Positions 18,653 through 28,009 of a DNA stretch of 38,093 nucleotides are shown in pieces. A program made the position numbers and the translations under genes. Origin of the DNA: Actinomadura sp. KC216 (GTDB lineage: Bacteria > Actinomycetota > Actinomycetes > Streptosporangiales > Streptosporangiaceae); the NCBI RefSeq assembly GCF_004348535.1, contig NZ_SMJX01000050.1, positions 1 to 38,093 on the forward strand. The letters are read 5' to 3'. The notes beneath the pieces are model-generated. The model saw nothing but the letters and a program-made list of their open reading frames with translations, made no database searches and was not told the DNA's origin. Within the stretch, counting starts at the first letter, position 1. Each line of letters opens with the position of its first letter.

Positions 18653-19825
18653 GTGGTGACGGTGCCGAGAGCAGGCGTGACGGCGAGCGACGCCCTGCTC
18701 GCGACCCTGCTGGCGTGCGTCGCCGTCGCGGTCGCGGTGATGTGGCCCGGCGTCCGGGACCTGGACGCGGCCGGGACGCTCCTGCTCGTCGCCGCGCACG
18801 CCCCGCTCGCGCTGATCAGGCGCTGGCCGACGCCGGGGCTCGTGGCGCTGCTGATGCTGGCGCTGCCGTACCACCTGGCCCAGTATCAGCATCACGCGCT
18901 GGTGCCCGCCGAAGTGGTCGCGCTGTTCGCGTACGCGGTGCTCGGGCGGCGGGCGCGGGGCATGCTCACCGTGGCGGGCCTCGCGCTGTTCATGTGCGTG
19001 AGCGCGATGCGGATGCAGGCGGGCGGCAAGTCCCTCCTGGAGCAGATCGCGGTCATCGAGGCCGTGGTCTCGATCGTGATCGCCATCCAGGTGTGGCGGG
19101 TGCACCGGGCGCGGCTCGCGACGATCACCGAGCGGGCCGAGCGGGCGGAGCGGACGCGCGAGGAGGAGGCGCGGCGCCGTGTCGCCGAGGAGCGGTTGCG
19201 GATCGCCCGCGACCTGCACGACCTCCTCGCGCACAGCATCACGCTCATCGGCGTCCAGGCGGGGGCGGCGGCGCATCTCGTCCGCGGGGACCGCCCGGTC
19301 GACCGGGCGGAGCTGGCGGACGCGCTGACGGCGATCGCCGACACCTGCCGGGACGCCCGGACGGAGCTGCGCGGCACCCTGCAGGTCCTGCGCGGAACCG
19401 ACGTCGGGCCGTCCGGGACGGCCGGGGCGCTGCCCGGCCCGCACGGGATCGCCGACCTCGCGCAGGCCGCGCGCGCCGCCGGGATTGAGGTCGGCCTCGA
19501 CGACGCGGACGTGGGCCCGCTGCCGCCGGAGGTCGGCGTCGCGGCGTACCGGATCGTCCAGGAGGCGCTGACCAACGTCGTCAAGCACGCGGCGGCGGAG
19601 CGCGTCACGGTCACCCTGTCCCGGGACGGCGACGGCGGGCTCGTCGTCCGGGTCGCCGACGACGGGACGGGCCCCTCCGGCGGGACGCCGGGCGGCTTCG
19701 GGATCCTCGGCATGATCGAGCGGGCGCGCAGCGTCGGCGGGACGCTGGACGCGGGCCCCGGCGACGGCGGCGGCTTCGTCGTCACCGCCGTCCTCCCGGT
19801 CGCGGACGTCGTCTCCCCGCAGTAG
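18653..19825 (+). CDS. NarL-type sensor histidine kinase (orphan)
   Basis: About 390 residues: four to five membrane segments (about 8-145), a linker coiled coil (about 147-180), the HisKA_3 dimerisation/phosphoacceptor segment RIARDLHDLLAHSITLIG with His189, and a C-terminal HATPase (AYRIVQEALTNVVKHA, then VADDGTG and GFGILGMIERA). Such kinases normally sit beside a LuxR-type response regulator; none is present here, and the next gene points the other way. A GTG at 18653 has GGGAAG about eight bases upstream; the adjacent GTG at 18656 is equally possible. The signal is unknown. Confidence 0.92.
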   Translation: MVTVPRAGVTASDALLATLLACVAVAVAVMWPGVRDLDAAGTLLLVAAHAPLALIRRWPTPGLVALLMLALPYHLAQYQHHALVPAEVVALFAYAVLGRRARGMLTVAGLALFMCVSAMRMQAGGKSLLEQIAVIEAVVSIVIAIQVWRVHRARLATITERAERAERTREEEARRRVAEERLRIARDLHDLLAHSITLIGVQAGAAAHLVRGDRPVDRAELADALTAIADTCRDARTELRGTLQVLRGTDVGPSGTAGALPGPHGIADLAQAARAAGIEVGLDDADVGPLPPEVGVAAYRIVQEALTNVVKHAAAERVTVTLSRDGDGGLVVRVADDGTGPSGGTPGGFGILGMIERARSVGGTLDAGPGDGGGFVVTAVLPVADVVSPQ

Positions 19826-19837
19826 CCGGTCCCCAGC

Positions 19838-21583
19838 TCAGGGGACGCTGACGGACGCGAGGATCTGGTCCATGTCTCCCTGGGCGGCGAAGGCGCTCGG
19901 GACGGACACCAGCAGCAGCCCCGGCGGGCGGCCGTCCCCCCGGTTCCGGTCGACGATCAGAAGCGCCATCGTGTCGCCGGTGACCGGCCAGCCGTTGGCC
20001 TTGGCCTGCGGGAAGTCGAAACGCACCTTCTCCAGCCAGGCCTTGCCCCCGCCGCCCACGTCGACGGGACCGGACTTGAGCGTCGTCTCGACGTGCTGGG
20101 CGGTGAACAGCTCGTCGATGACGCGGGCCTTCACACGGGCCGCGACGGCGCCGAGGTCCTGGGGCCCGGTGTAGCCGCGGCTCTCGTCGGCCCTGGGCAG
20201 CCCGGCCAGGGAGGTCGCGTTGAAGGTCGAGTCGCCGTTGCGCTGCCGCAGCGGAGAGATCTGGCCGCTGGTGAACATGCCCGGCCTCGTCCAGGCCCCT
20301 CCGGCCGCCACCCACGGCGCGCCCAGGCGGGCGTAGGAGAACCCGGCCCGCGGGTCGCCGATCCGCCCTGTCACCGCCGAGACCGGCTGCTTCGGCGGGG
20401 ACGCGGACGGCGACGCGGACGACCTGCCCGGCCCCTCGTCACCGCCCCGGGTCAGCGCCAGGACGACCCCGGCCGCCAGCAGCGCCACGCCGGCGAAGAA
20501 CGCGATACCGCCGAGAATCCACCTGGCCCGCGATCCGGGCCGCCGTCGCGGCGGCGGTGGCGCGGGAGCGGTCACCGCGTGATGCCCGGGAGCGGTCAGC
20601 GCGTTATGCCCGGGAGTAACGGGCGGAGGAGGCCCCGCGGGCGGCAGGCCGCCGGGCGGCACGAGAGCCTCCGCGGGAGGGGCGGGCGTGTCGAACTCGG
20701 TCGGCTGCGCGGCGCCGCCTCCCGGGGCCATCGCGGTGGCCATGGCGAGGACGGCGGGCGGCAGCCAGCCGTCGCCCGCCGCGCCCGCACAGCGCTCCAG
20801 CACCTCCGCCAGGGCGGGACGGTCCGCGGGGTCCTTGGCCAGGCACGCCGCGACCAGGCCGCGCAGCTCGGCGGGAACCCCGTCGAGATCGGGCTCCTCC
20901 CGGACGATGCGGTACAGCACCGTGTGCGCCTGGCCATGGCCGAACGGGGCGGAGCCGGTGGACGCGAACGCCAGCACCGAGCCGAGGGCGAACACGTCCG
21001 CGGCGGGACCGATGTCCCGGTCGCCGCGGGCCTGCTCGGGCGACATGTACGCGACCGTCCCGGTGATCGCGCCGGTGGCGGTGCCGGACGCGCCCTCCAT
21101 CGCCCGGACGATCCCGAAGTCGATCACCCGCGGCCCGTCCGGGGCCAGGATCACGTTGCCGGGCTTGAGGTCGCGGTGCACCAGCCCGCAGGCGTGGACG
21201 GCGGTCAGCCCCTCCGCGAGCCCCGCCCCGAGGACGCGCACCGCGCGGACGGGCAGCGGCCCCTGCTCGTCCACGGCCGCCTGCAGCGAGGGGCCCGGCA
21301 CGTAGGCGGTGACGAGCCACGGCCGGTCCGCGTCCGGGTCGGCATCGACGACCTGCGCGGTGAAGAACCCGCCGACCCGGCGGGCCGCCTCCACCTCGGC
21401 CGCGAACCGGCGCCGGAACAGCGGGTCGTCGCCGTACTCGGGGCGCACGAGCTTCACCGCCACCGGCCGCCCGCCGGGGGAGCGGCCGAGATACACCTGG
21501 CCCATGCCGCCGCCGCCCAGCCGCGCGGACAGCACGTATCCGCCCACAGCGCGCGGATCGTCAGCCTGTAGGGGGCCCAACAC
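19838..21583 (-). CDS. Transmembrane Ser/Thr protein kinase
   Basis: A 581-residue PknB-type kinase. The cytosolic kinase domain (about 14-275) has the Gly-rich loop LGGGGMGQVY, ATP-binding Lys44 in VAVKLV, HRDLKPGN (about 137-144), DFG and the GTVAYMSPEQ activation-loop end. A Pro-rich linker containing a duplicated APGHHAVT-type unit leads to one membrane helix (WILGGIAFFAGVALLAAGVVLAL, about 380-402) and an extracellular domain of about 170 residues without PASTA repeats. The GTG at 21583 is chosen because AAAGG lies about seven bases upstream. The stop is only 12 bases from that of the convergent histidine kinase. It could phosphorylate GarA or other FHA proteins, but that is speculation. 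Confidence 0.94.
   Translation of the reverse strand: MLGPLQADDPRAVGGYVLSARLGGGGMGQVYLGRSPGGRPVAVKLVRPEYGDDPLFRRRFAAEVEAARRVGGFFTAQVVDADPDADRPWLVTAYVPGPSLQAAVDEQGPLPVRAVRVLGAGLAEGLTAVHACGLVHRDLKPGNVILAPDGPRVIDFGIVRAMEGASGTATGAITGTVAYMSPEQARGDRDIGPAADVFALGSVLAFASTGSAPFGHGQAHTVLYRIVREEPDLDGVPAELRGLVAACLAKDPADRPALAEVLERCAGAAGDGWLPPAVLAMATAMAPGGGAAQPTEFDTPAPPAEALVPPGGLPPAGPPPPVTPGHNALTAPGHHAVTAPAPPPPRRRPGSRARWILGGIAFFAGVALLAAGVVLALTRGGDEGPGRSSASPSASPPKQPVSAVTGRIGDPRAGFSYARLGAPWVAAGGAWTRPGMFTSGQISPLRQRNGDSTFNATSLAGLPRADESRGYTGPQDLGAVAARVKARVIDELFTAQHVETTLKSGPVDVGGGGKAWLEKVRFDFPQAKANGWPVTGDTMALLIVDRNRGDGRPPGLLLVSVPSAFAAQGDMDQILASVSVP
20564..20611. repeat. 24-bp tandem duplication in the kinase linker
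   Basis: Two adjacent 24-base units starting GGGAGCGGTCA and ending ATGCCC differ at only two positions, and a third copy starts (GGGAG) at 20612. In the protein this doubles the TAPGHxAx segment of the juxtamembrane linker. An in-frame coding repeat that keeps the reading frame. Confidence 0.7.
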
Positions 21584-21755
21584 GACACCCTTTCTGGGGT
21601 GGCCCCGGCCGAGCGGGGCGTCCGGAGAGATCGATCTTTCCTCAGAGGAAGACGCGCCCGGGACGCCCTTTGTTTGCACCGGACCGCCATGAAGGGCTTT
21701 CAAAATCCTTACCGGTAGGGTCAGGATCAAGGGACCAGGGGAGGCGAACGCGTCG

Positions 21756-22361
21756 GTGAGCACACAGCAAGAGGCCCCGCAGGACCGGATCTTCACAGTT
21801 CCCAACAGCCTCAGCCTGGCGCGGCTGGTCGGCGTCCCGCTGTTCCTGTGGCTCGTGCTGATCGAGGCGGACTGGTGGGCGCTCGGCCTGCTGGTGTTCG
21901 CGGGGCTGTCGGACTGGCTGGACGGCAAGCTCGCGCGGATCCTGAACCAGACCAGCAAGCTCGGGACCGTCCTCGACCCGGCCGCCGACCGGCTCTACAT
22001 CCTCGCGACGCTCGTCGGGCTCACGATCCGCGACATCATCCCGCTGTGGCTGGTGGTGCTGCTCGTCGCCCGCGAGCTGGCGATCGTGCCGATCGCGCCG
22101 ATCGTCCGGCGGCTCGGGTACAGCGGGACGCTGCCCGTCCACTTCATCGGCAAGGCCGGGACGCTCTGCCTGCTGTACGCGTTCCCGCTGCTGCTGCTCG
22201 GCGACCATGACGGCGCGGCGGCGACGGCGGCGAAGGTGGTCGGCTGGTCGTTCGCCATCTGGGGCGCGGGCCTGTACTGGTGGGCGGCCGTCCTGTACTG
22301 GGAGCAGACGAGGCAGCTCGTGGTGGCGGGGCGGGAGACCGGCCGGGAGGCCGCCCGGTGA
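21756..22361 (+). CDS. CDP-alcohol phosphatidyltransferase (PgsA-like)
   Basis: Integral membrane enzyme that transfers a phosphatidyl group from CDP-diacylglycerol to an alcohol. The full signature is present: Asp53-xx-Asp56-Gly57-xx-Ala60-Arg61-x8-Gly70-xxx-Asp74-xxx-Asp78. About five to six membrane helices fill the 201 residues. GTG at 21756 has AGGGGAGG about eight bases upstream. Its stop overlaps the GTG of the next gene (GTGA). In Mycobacterium tuberculosis the homologue (pgsA2, Rv1822) begins the DUF881-sbp-DUF881-gcvH-garA row. The alcohol acceptor (glycerol phosphate or another) cannot be decided from sequence alone. Confidence 0.92.
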   Translation: MSTQQEAPQDRIFTVPNSLSLARLVGVPLFLWLVLIEADWWALGLLVFAGLSDWLDGKLARILNQTSKLGTVLDPAADRLYILATLVGLTIRDIIPLWLVVLLVARELAIVPIAPIVRRLGYSGTLPVHFIGKAGTLCLLYAFPLLLLGDHDGAAATAAKVVGWSFAIWGAGLYWWAAVLYWEQTRQLVVAGRETGREAAR

Positions 22362-24880
22362 AGGCGGTCGTGATGGCGGGCGGCGAGGGGACGCGGCTGC
22401 GCCCGATGACCGCCAACCAGCCGAAGCCGCTGCTCCCGCTCGTCAACCGCCCGATCATGGAGCACGTGCTGCGGCTGCTGAAGCGGCACGGGTTCAGCGA
22501 GACCGTCGTCACCGTGCAGTTCCTGGCCGCGCTGATCCGCAACTACTTCGGCGACGGCGAGGAGCTCGGCATGTCGCTGAGCTACGCGACGGAGGAGATC
22601 CCGCTCGGCACCGCCGGCAGCGTCAAGAACGCCGAGGAGGCGTTGCGCGACGGCCGCTTCCTGGTGATCTCCGGGGACGCGCTGACCGACATCGATCTGA
22701 CGGACATGGTGCGGTTCCACGAGCGCAACGGCGCGCTCGTCACGATCGGTCTGAAGCGCGTCCCGAACCCGCTGGAGTTCGGGATCATCATCGTGGACGA
22801 CGCGGGCCGCGTGCAGCGGTTCCTGGAGAAGCCGACGTGGGGCCAGGTGTTCTCCGACACCGTCAACACCGGCATCTACGTGATGGAGCCGGAGGTCCTG
22901 GAGCACGTCGCGGCGGGGGAGCCGGTCGACTGGTCCGGGGACGTGTTCCCCGCGCTGCTCGCCGACGGCGCGCCGCTGTTCGGGTACGTCGCCGACTGCT
23001 ACTGGGAGGACGTCGGCACCCACGAGAGCTACCTCAAGGCGCAGGCCGACATGCTGTCCGGGCAGGTCGGCATCGACCTGGACGGGTTCGAGGTGTCGCC
23101 GGGCGTGTGGGTCGCCGAGGGCGCGGAGGTGGACGCGGAGGCCGTCCTGAAGGGCCCGCTCTACATCGGCGACTACGCCAAGGTCGAGGCGGGCGTCGAG
23201 CTGCGGGAGTACACCGTCCTCGGCAGCAACGTGGTCGTGAAGGAGGGCGCGTTCCTGCACCGCGCGATCGTCCACGACAACGTGTTCGTCGCGCCGGCCA
23301 CGAACCTGCGCGGCTGCGTGGTCGGCAAGAACACCGACATCATGGCGGGCGCCCGCGTCGAGGAGGGCGCGGTCATCGGCGACGAGTGCGTGATCGAGGC
23401 GGAGGCGTACGTCTCGTCGGGCGTGAAGGTCTACCCGTTCAAGACGATCGAGGCGGGCGCGGTCGTCAACACCAGCGTGATCTGGGAGTCGCGGGGGCAG
23501 CGCAACCTGTTCGGGCCGCGCGGCGTGTCCGGGCTGGTCAACGTCGAGATCACGCCCGAGCTGGCGGTGCGGCTCGCCAGCGCCTACGCGACGACGCTGA
23601 AGAAGGGCACGACCGTCGTCACCGGACGCGACGTCTCCCGCGCCGCCCGCACCCTCAAGCGCGCCGTGAACAGCGCGCTGACCGCGAGCGCGATCAACGT
23701 CCACGACCTGGAGGCGACGCCGCTGACCGTCGCGCGGTTCGAGACCGGCCGCCAGGACGCCGTCGGCGGCATCTACGTCCGCACCACGCTCGGCGACCCG
23801 CAGGGCGTCGACATCCTCTTCCTCGACCCGGGCGGCGCCGACCTGTCGCAGAACGCGCAGCGCAAGCTGGAGCGCGTGTTCGGGCGGCAGGAGTACCGGC
23901 GCGCGTTCCCCGGCGAGATCGCCGAGCTGACCTACCCGCCGCGCGTCGTCGAGACCTACACCCGCGACCTGCTGCGGCGCGTCGACATCAGCGGGGTGCG
24001 GGAGGCCGGGCTGAAGATCGTCCTGGACTGCGCGGGCGGTGTCGCGTCGCTGGTCCTGCCGAGCCTGCTCGGCAAGGTCGGCGTGGAGGTCCTCACCCGC
24101 AACGCCGGGCTGGACGAGGCGAACCCGACCGAGACGCTCGCCGAGCGGATGCGCGACCTGGAGCGGCTCGGCGACCTGGTGTCCTCGTCGCGGGCCGCGT
24201 TCGGCGTCCGGTTCGACCCGGTCGGGGAGCGGATCTCACTGGTGGACGAGAACGGCGAGCTGGTCGGCGACGACCGGGCGCTGCTCGTCATGCTGGATCT
24301 GGTCGCGGCTGAGCGGGGCGCGCACCGGGAGCGCCATGGCGAGCCGGCCCGGGTGGCGCTGCCGGTCACGACGACGCGGGTCGCCGAGCAGGTGTGCCGG
24401 TTCCACGGCGTCGAGGTCGAGTGGACGTCCACGTCCCAGGACGTGCTGACCAAGGCCGCCGCGCAGCGCGGCGTGATCTTCGCCGGGGACGGCCGCGGCG
24501 GGTTCCTCATGCCGGAGTTCAGCGGCACCGTGGACGGGATCGCGGCGTTCGTCCGCCTCGTCGGGCTGGTGGCCCGGACGCGCCTGACGCTGTCGCAGAT
24601 CGACCGCCGCATCCCGGACGCGCACCTGCTGCGCCGCTCCGTCCCGACGCCGTGGGCCGCGAAGGGCGGCGTGATGCGGCACGTCGTGGAGGCCGCCGGG
24701 GGCCGCACGGTCGACACCACCGACGGCGTCCGCGTGGTCGAGGACGACGGCCGCTGGGTCCTCGTCCTGCCCGACCCGGCGGAGGCCGTCACCCACGTGT
24801 GGGCCGAAGGCCCGGACACCGACGCCGCCCAGGCGCTCCTGGAGGAATGGGCCGTCGTCGTGGAGCGCGCGGGGACGTGA
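22358..24880 (+). CDS. Mannose-1-phosphate guanylyltransferase-like fusion with a phosphomannomutase-type domain
   Basis: An 840-residue fusion. Residues 1-240 are a nucleotidyltransferase with MAGGEGTRLRPMT (Gly8-Thr18) and Lys23 in QPKPLLPL; about 250-375 are hexapeptide (left-handed beta-helix) repeats; from about 380 the rest follows the phosphohexomutase fold. The mutase half lacks the catalytic TASHNP serine loop: the corresponding stretch reads YVRTTLGDPQGVDI, so mutase activity is doubtful. The predicted reaction is GTP plus mannose 1-phosphate to GDP-mannose, or a related sugar nucleotide. GTG at 22358 overlaps the upstream stop by four bases, so it is coupled to the phosphatidyltransferase. 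Similar fusions occur across actinobacteria. Confidence 0.9.
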   Translation: MKAVVMAGGEGTRLRPMTANQPKPLLPLVNRPIMEHVLRLLKRHGFSETVVTVQFLAALIRNYFGDGEELGMSLSYATEEIPLGTAGSVKNAEEALRDGRFLVISGDALTDIDLTDMVRFHERNGALVTIGLKRVPNPLEFGIIIVDDAGRVQRFLEKPTWGQVFSDTVNTGIYVMEPEVLEHVAAGEPVDWSGDVFPALLADGAPLFGYVADCYWEDVGTHESYLKAQADMLSGQVGIDLDGFEVSPGVWVAEGAEVDAEAVLKGPLYIGDYAKVEAGVELREYTVLGSNVVVKEGAFLHRAIVHDNVFVAPATNLRGCVVGKNTDIMAGARVEEGAVIGDECVIEAEAYVSSGVKVYPFKTIEAGAVVNTSVIWESRGQRNLFGPRGVSGLVNVEITPELAVRLASAYATTLKKGTTVVTGRDVSRAARTLKRAVNSALTASAINVHDLEATPLTVARFETGRQDAVGGIYVRTTLGDPQGVDILFLDPGGADLSQNAQRKLERVFGRQEYRRAFPGEIAELTYPPRVVETYTRDLLRRVDISGVREAGLKIVLDCAGGVASLVLPSLLGKVGVEVLTRNAGLDEANPTETLAERMRDLERLGDLVSSSRAAFGVRFDPVGERISLVDENGELVGDDRALLVMLDLVAAERGAHRERHGEPARVALPVTTTRVAEQVCRFHGVEVEWTSTSQDVLTKAAAQRGVIFAGDGRGGFLMPEFSGTVDGIAAFVRLVGLVARTRLTLSQIDRRIPDAHLLRRSVPTPWAAKGGVMRHVVEAAGGRTVDTTDGVRVVEDDGRWVLVLPDPAEAVTHVWAEGPDTDAAQALLEEWAVVVERAGT

Positions 24881-24887
24881 TCACGGC

Positions 24888-26303
24888 TCAGCAGCGTTCG
24901 CGGGGCTTGAGGCCCGTGGTGTCCGGTGCCCGGTCGCGGTAGGCGGCGGCGAGGAAGCCGATGAGGCGCTCCACGTCCGCGATGTTGGAGACCAGGCCGA
25001 GGGACGCGCGGACGGCGCCGCCGCTGGGCAGGCCGAGCACGTCCAGGTAGTCGTCCAGCGTCCGCGTCCGCAGGTGCGCGGCGAGCCGCAGCGCCCGCTC
25101 GGAGATCCCGAACGCGCCCTCCCCGGCGCCGGGATTGCAGAAGCAGCCCGTCCGGACGGCGATGCCCGCGGCGGCGGAGTCGCGGGCGACGGTCCGCTCG
25201 TCCACGATCCGGCCCCGCGCGTCGAGGACGTTGAACGCGACCGTGCCGCCGCGCCGGTCCGTGCCGTCCGGCCCGTAGAGCCTGACCAGGGGCGAGCCGT
25301 CGGAGTGCCGCAGGTCCGTGAGCCTCCGCAGGAGCAGGGCCGTCAGGCACGTCACGCGGAGGTGGATCAGGTCCATGCCGATGCCGTCGACCCAGCCGAC
25401 GCCGAACTCCACGTCCGGGATGGACAGGAAGTTGAGGGTGCCGTCCTCGAACGCGGTCTCGTCGGGCGCGAGGACGTGCCAGCCGCCGAGCGCGCTGACC
25501 GCCTGGATCGTCCCGCCCGCGAACCACGGCCGCCGCAGCCGCGCCAGGGCCTCGCGCCGCGCGACCAGGCAGCCGACGCCGGTCGGGTACCCGAACACCT
25601 TGTACCAGCTCACGGGGACGAAGTCGGGCCGCGTCCGGCTCAGGTCGAGGCGGTTCGCGGGGACGAATCCCGCCGCGTCCAGCAGCACGTCGTAGCCGTG
25701 CGCGTGGGCCTGGTCGATCCAGGCGAGCGGGTGCTGGACGCCGGTGAAGTTGCTCTGCGCCGGGAAGGCCAGCAGGCCCCGGCCGTCCGCGAGCGCCGCG
25801 CCGACCTCCTCGCCCGTGACGCGCAGCTCGGGCCCGCGGACGGGAACGTGCACGGTCTCGGCGCCGCGCGCCCGCGCGAACTCCCGGAGCCCGTTCACGG
25901 AGTTGTGGTTGTCGCCCGTCAGGACGAGCCGGGCGCCGCGCCCGAACGGGTACGCCTCGCCGACCAGCCGGCACGCGGCGCTCGCGTTCGCCGTGAACAC
26001 CACCGCGTACTCGTCGGGGGAGGCGTTGAAGAACGCCAGGATCCGCTCCCGCGCCCGCTCGACCAGGACCGTGGACGCCCTGGACGCCGGGTTCTCCGAA
26101 TGCGGGTTGCCGAAGCAGCGGCCGGACAGCCGCTCCACATGCGCCCGGAGCTGGGCGGCGGCGGCCACACCCGACCCGCTGTAGTCGAGGTAGGTCTGCC
26201 CGTCCTCGTCCAGATGGGGGTACTCGGTCGCGCGGAGGTCGTCGAGGCGCCGGGTGTCCGCGTAGCCGGACATCACACCGGAGAAATCGGATGAGGTGCT
26301 CAC
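24888..26303 (-). CDS. Class V aminotransferase-fold PLP enzyme, MoCo-sulfurase-like
   Basis: A 471-residue NifS-fold enzyme. The PLP lysine is Lys235 in PVSWYKVFGYPTG, a form typical of the N-terminal domain of molybdenum-cofactor sulfurases rather than of IscS or SufS. The late TGCFCNPGAG motif carries Cys387 and Cys389, the sulfurase persulfide site. The MOSC domain that follows in eukaryotic MoCo sulfurase is missing; the protein ends after the NifS-like part. The GTG at 26303 is the only start that fits, with GGGG about seven bases upstream. It lies 128 bases downstream of the ABC transporter gene on the same strand. Cysteine desulfuration is a reasonable guess but the acceptor is unknown. 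Confidence 0.9.
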   Translation of the reverse strand: MSTSSDFSGVMSGYADTRRLDDLRATEYPHLDEDGQTYLDYSGSGVAAAAQLRAHVERLSGRCFGNPHSENPASRASTVLVERARERILAFFNASPDEYAVVFTANASAACRLVGEAYPFGRGARLVLTGDNHNSVNGLREFARARGAETVHVPVRGPELRVTGEEVGAALADGRGLLAFPAQSNFTGVQHPLAWIDQAHAHGYDVLLDAAGFVPANRLDLSRTRPDFVPVSWYKVFGYPTGVGCLVARREALARLRRPWFAGGTIQAVSALGGWHVLAPDETAFEDGTLNFLSIPDVEFGVGWVDGIGMDLIHLRVTCLTALLLRRLTDLRHSDGSPLVRLYGPDGTDRRGGTVAFNVLDARGRIVDERTVARDSAAAGIAVRTGCFCNPGAGEGAFGISERALRLAAHLRTRTLDDYLDVLGLPSGGAVRASLGLVSNIADVERLIGFLAAAYRDRAPDTTGLKPRERC

Positions 26304-26431
26304 AGCGCATCCCCGCTTACATGAAGCAACACCCTTAACAGAACGGTCCAAAATCGGCGGATCAATGACAAGGGGGGATTCTGGCCGTAATTGGCCCGTC
26401 ACTCCGTGTTTGTTGGGTAACTGGGCGTTCG

Positions 26432-28009
26432 TCAGGTTCGCCGGGCGAGGACCAGGCACGTCCCCGCCAGGAACGCCGCCGTGAACCCCGCCAGCACCGC
26501 CCAGTCGACCGCGACCGCCCGCGCGAACGTGTCGCCGTACGAGGCGAGCAGCGGCGGCCCCAGCGGCGACCGCCCGGACCCCCACAGCCGCTCCACGCCG
26601 AGGCTGTGCCCGAGCCCCTCGAACGCCCACCGGTTCGACATCGCGTAGCTGAGCCACCGCCCCGGAGCCGCCATCACCGGGACGGGCAGGATCGCGCCCA
26701 CGAACAGCACCTGCGGGAAGCACAGCATCGGCAGCGCCATCGTCGCCTGCGCCGGATCGGTGACCGCCGCCGACACCAGCAGACCCAGCGCCAGCGCGGC
26801 CAGCGAGCACAGCAGCAGCGTGACGAACAGCTCCGCGTACGTGCCCCAGCCCATCGCGGGGAGCCTGTCCAGGGCGCGAAGGACGCCGAGCATCAGCGCG
26901 TCCACACCGGCCAGGAGCGGCAGGAGCACCGCCGCCTTCGCCAGCACGTAGGGCCCGACCCGCAGCCCCGTCAGCCGCTCGCGCCGCACGACGGGCAGCT
27001 CCGTGCATATCTGCAGCAGCCCGTACGTCAGCCCGAAGAAGAACCCGCCGAACGCGATCCAGAACAGGATCATCACCGTCGCGCCGGGGCTCGGCGACTC
27101 CGGCGAGAACGCGCCGGGACGGAACAGCACCGCGAACATCGCCAGCACCATGACCGGCGAGCCCGCCAGCACGGCGAGCGTGAGCCGGTTCCGCGACAGC
27201 AGGTCGAGGTTCCGCCGGGCCAGCAGCGCCCACTGCCGGAACGCCCCCACGCCCGGGCCCGCCACCGGCACGGGGCCCGCGCCGAACCGTCCCTCCCACT
27301 CGTGCGGCTCCGCCTCGGCGAGCCGCAGGTAGATGTCCTCGATCCCCGTGACGCGGAACTCCTCCCGCGCCTCGTCGGGCGCGCCGTAGAACGCGAGCCT
27401 GCCGTCCCGCGCCAGGACGGCCACCCGGTCGCACACCGCGACGTCCGGCGGATGGTGCGTCGTGAGGACGACCGTCGTTCCCGCATCGGCCAGGCCGCGC
27501 AGCAGCCGCATCAGATCGGCCGCCGTGGCCGGGTCGAGCCCGGACGTCGGCTCGTCGAGGAAGAACACGCGGGGGCGCGTCAGCAGCTCGACCGCGATGC
27601 TGGCGCGCTTGCGCTCGCCGCCGCTGAGCGACCCGACCCGCTGCCCGGCGCGTCCGGTGAGCGCGAGCGCCTTCAGGACGGCGTCCACGGCCCGCTCGGC
27701 CAGCTCCGGCGGCGTCCCGGCCGGCAGCCGCAGCCCCGCCGCGTACCGCAGCGTCCGGCGCAGCGGCATCTCCAGATGGACGATGTCGTCCTGCGGCACG
27801 TACCCGAACGCCCCGGCGCCACCGTTGAAGGAGACCTCCCCTTCGGCCGGAGGCCGCACCCCGGCGATGGCGTCGAGCAGCGTCGTCTTGCCCGCCCCGC
27901 TGCCCCCGATGATCGCCACCAGCTCGCCCGAGCCGATCGTCAGCGACACGTCCCGCAGCGTGCGGCGCCCTCCGCCCGCGCGCTGCCCGACCCCCCGTAC
28001 CTCGATCAT
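26432..28009 (-). CDS. ABC transporter, ABCG-type half transporter
   Basis: A 525-residue fusion of ATPase (about 1-225) and membrane domain (about 260-525). ATPase motifs: Walker A GGSGAGKTT, signature LSGGERKR, Walker B VFFLDEPTSG and the H-loop TTHHP. The membrane part has about six helices of the ABC2 export type. ATPase-first order in one chain is the ABCG/White layout, and half transporters of this kind dimerise for export of lipids or drugs. The ATG at 28009 (MIEVRGVG) is chosen over the upstream open frame because the ATPase domain starts there and GGGAG lies about 12 bases before it. It may share a transcript with the PLP enzyme. Confidence 0.93.
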   Translation of the reverse strand: MIEVRGVGQRAGGGRRTLRDVSLTIGSGELVAIIGGSGAGKTTLLDAIAGVRPPAEGEVSFNGGAGAFGYVPQDDIVHLEMPLRRTLRYAAGLRLPAGTPPELAERAVDAVLKALALTGRAGQRVGSLSGGERKRASIAVELLTRPRVFFLDEPTSGLDPATAADLMRLLRGLADAGTTVVLTTHHPPDVAVCDRVAVLARDGRLAFYGAPDEAREEFRVTGIEDIYLRLAEAEPHEWEGRFGAGPVPVAGPGVGAFRQWALLARRNLDLLSRNRLTLAVLAGSPVMVLAMFAVLFRPGAFSPESPSPGATVMILFWIAFGGFFFGLTYGLLQICTELPVVRRERLTGLRVGPYVLAKAAVLLPLLAGVDALMLGVLRALDRLPAMGWGTYAELFVTLLLCSLAALALGLLVSAAVTDPAQATMALPMLCFPQVLFVGAILPVPVMAAPGRWLSYAMSNRWAFEGLGHSLGVERLWGSGRSPLGPPLLASYGDTFARAVAVDWAVLAGFTAAFLAGTCLVLARRT

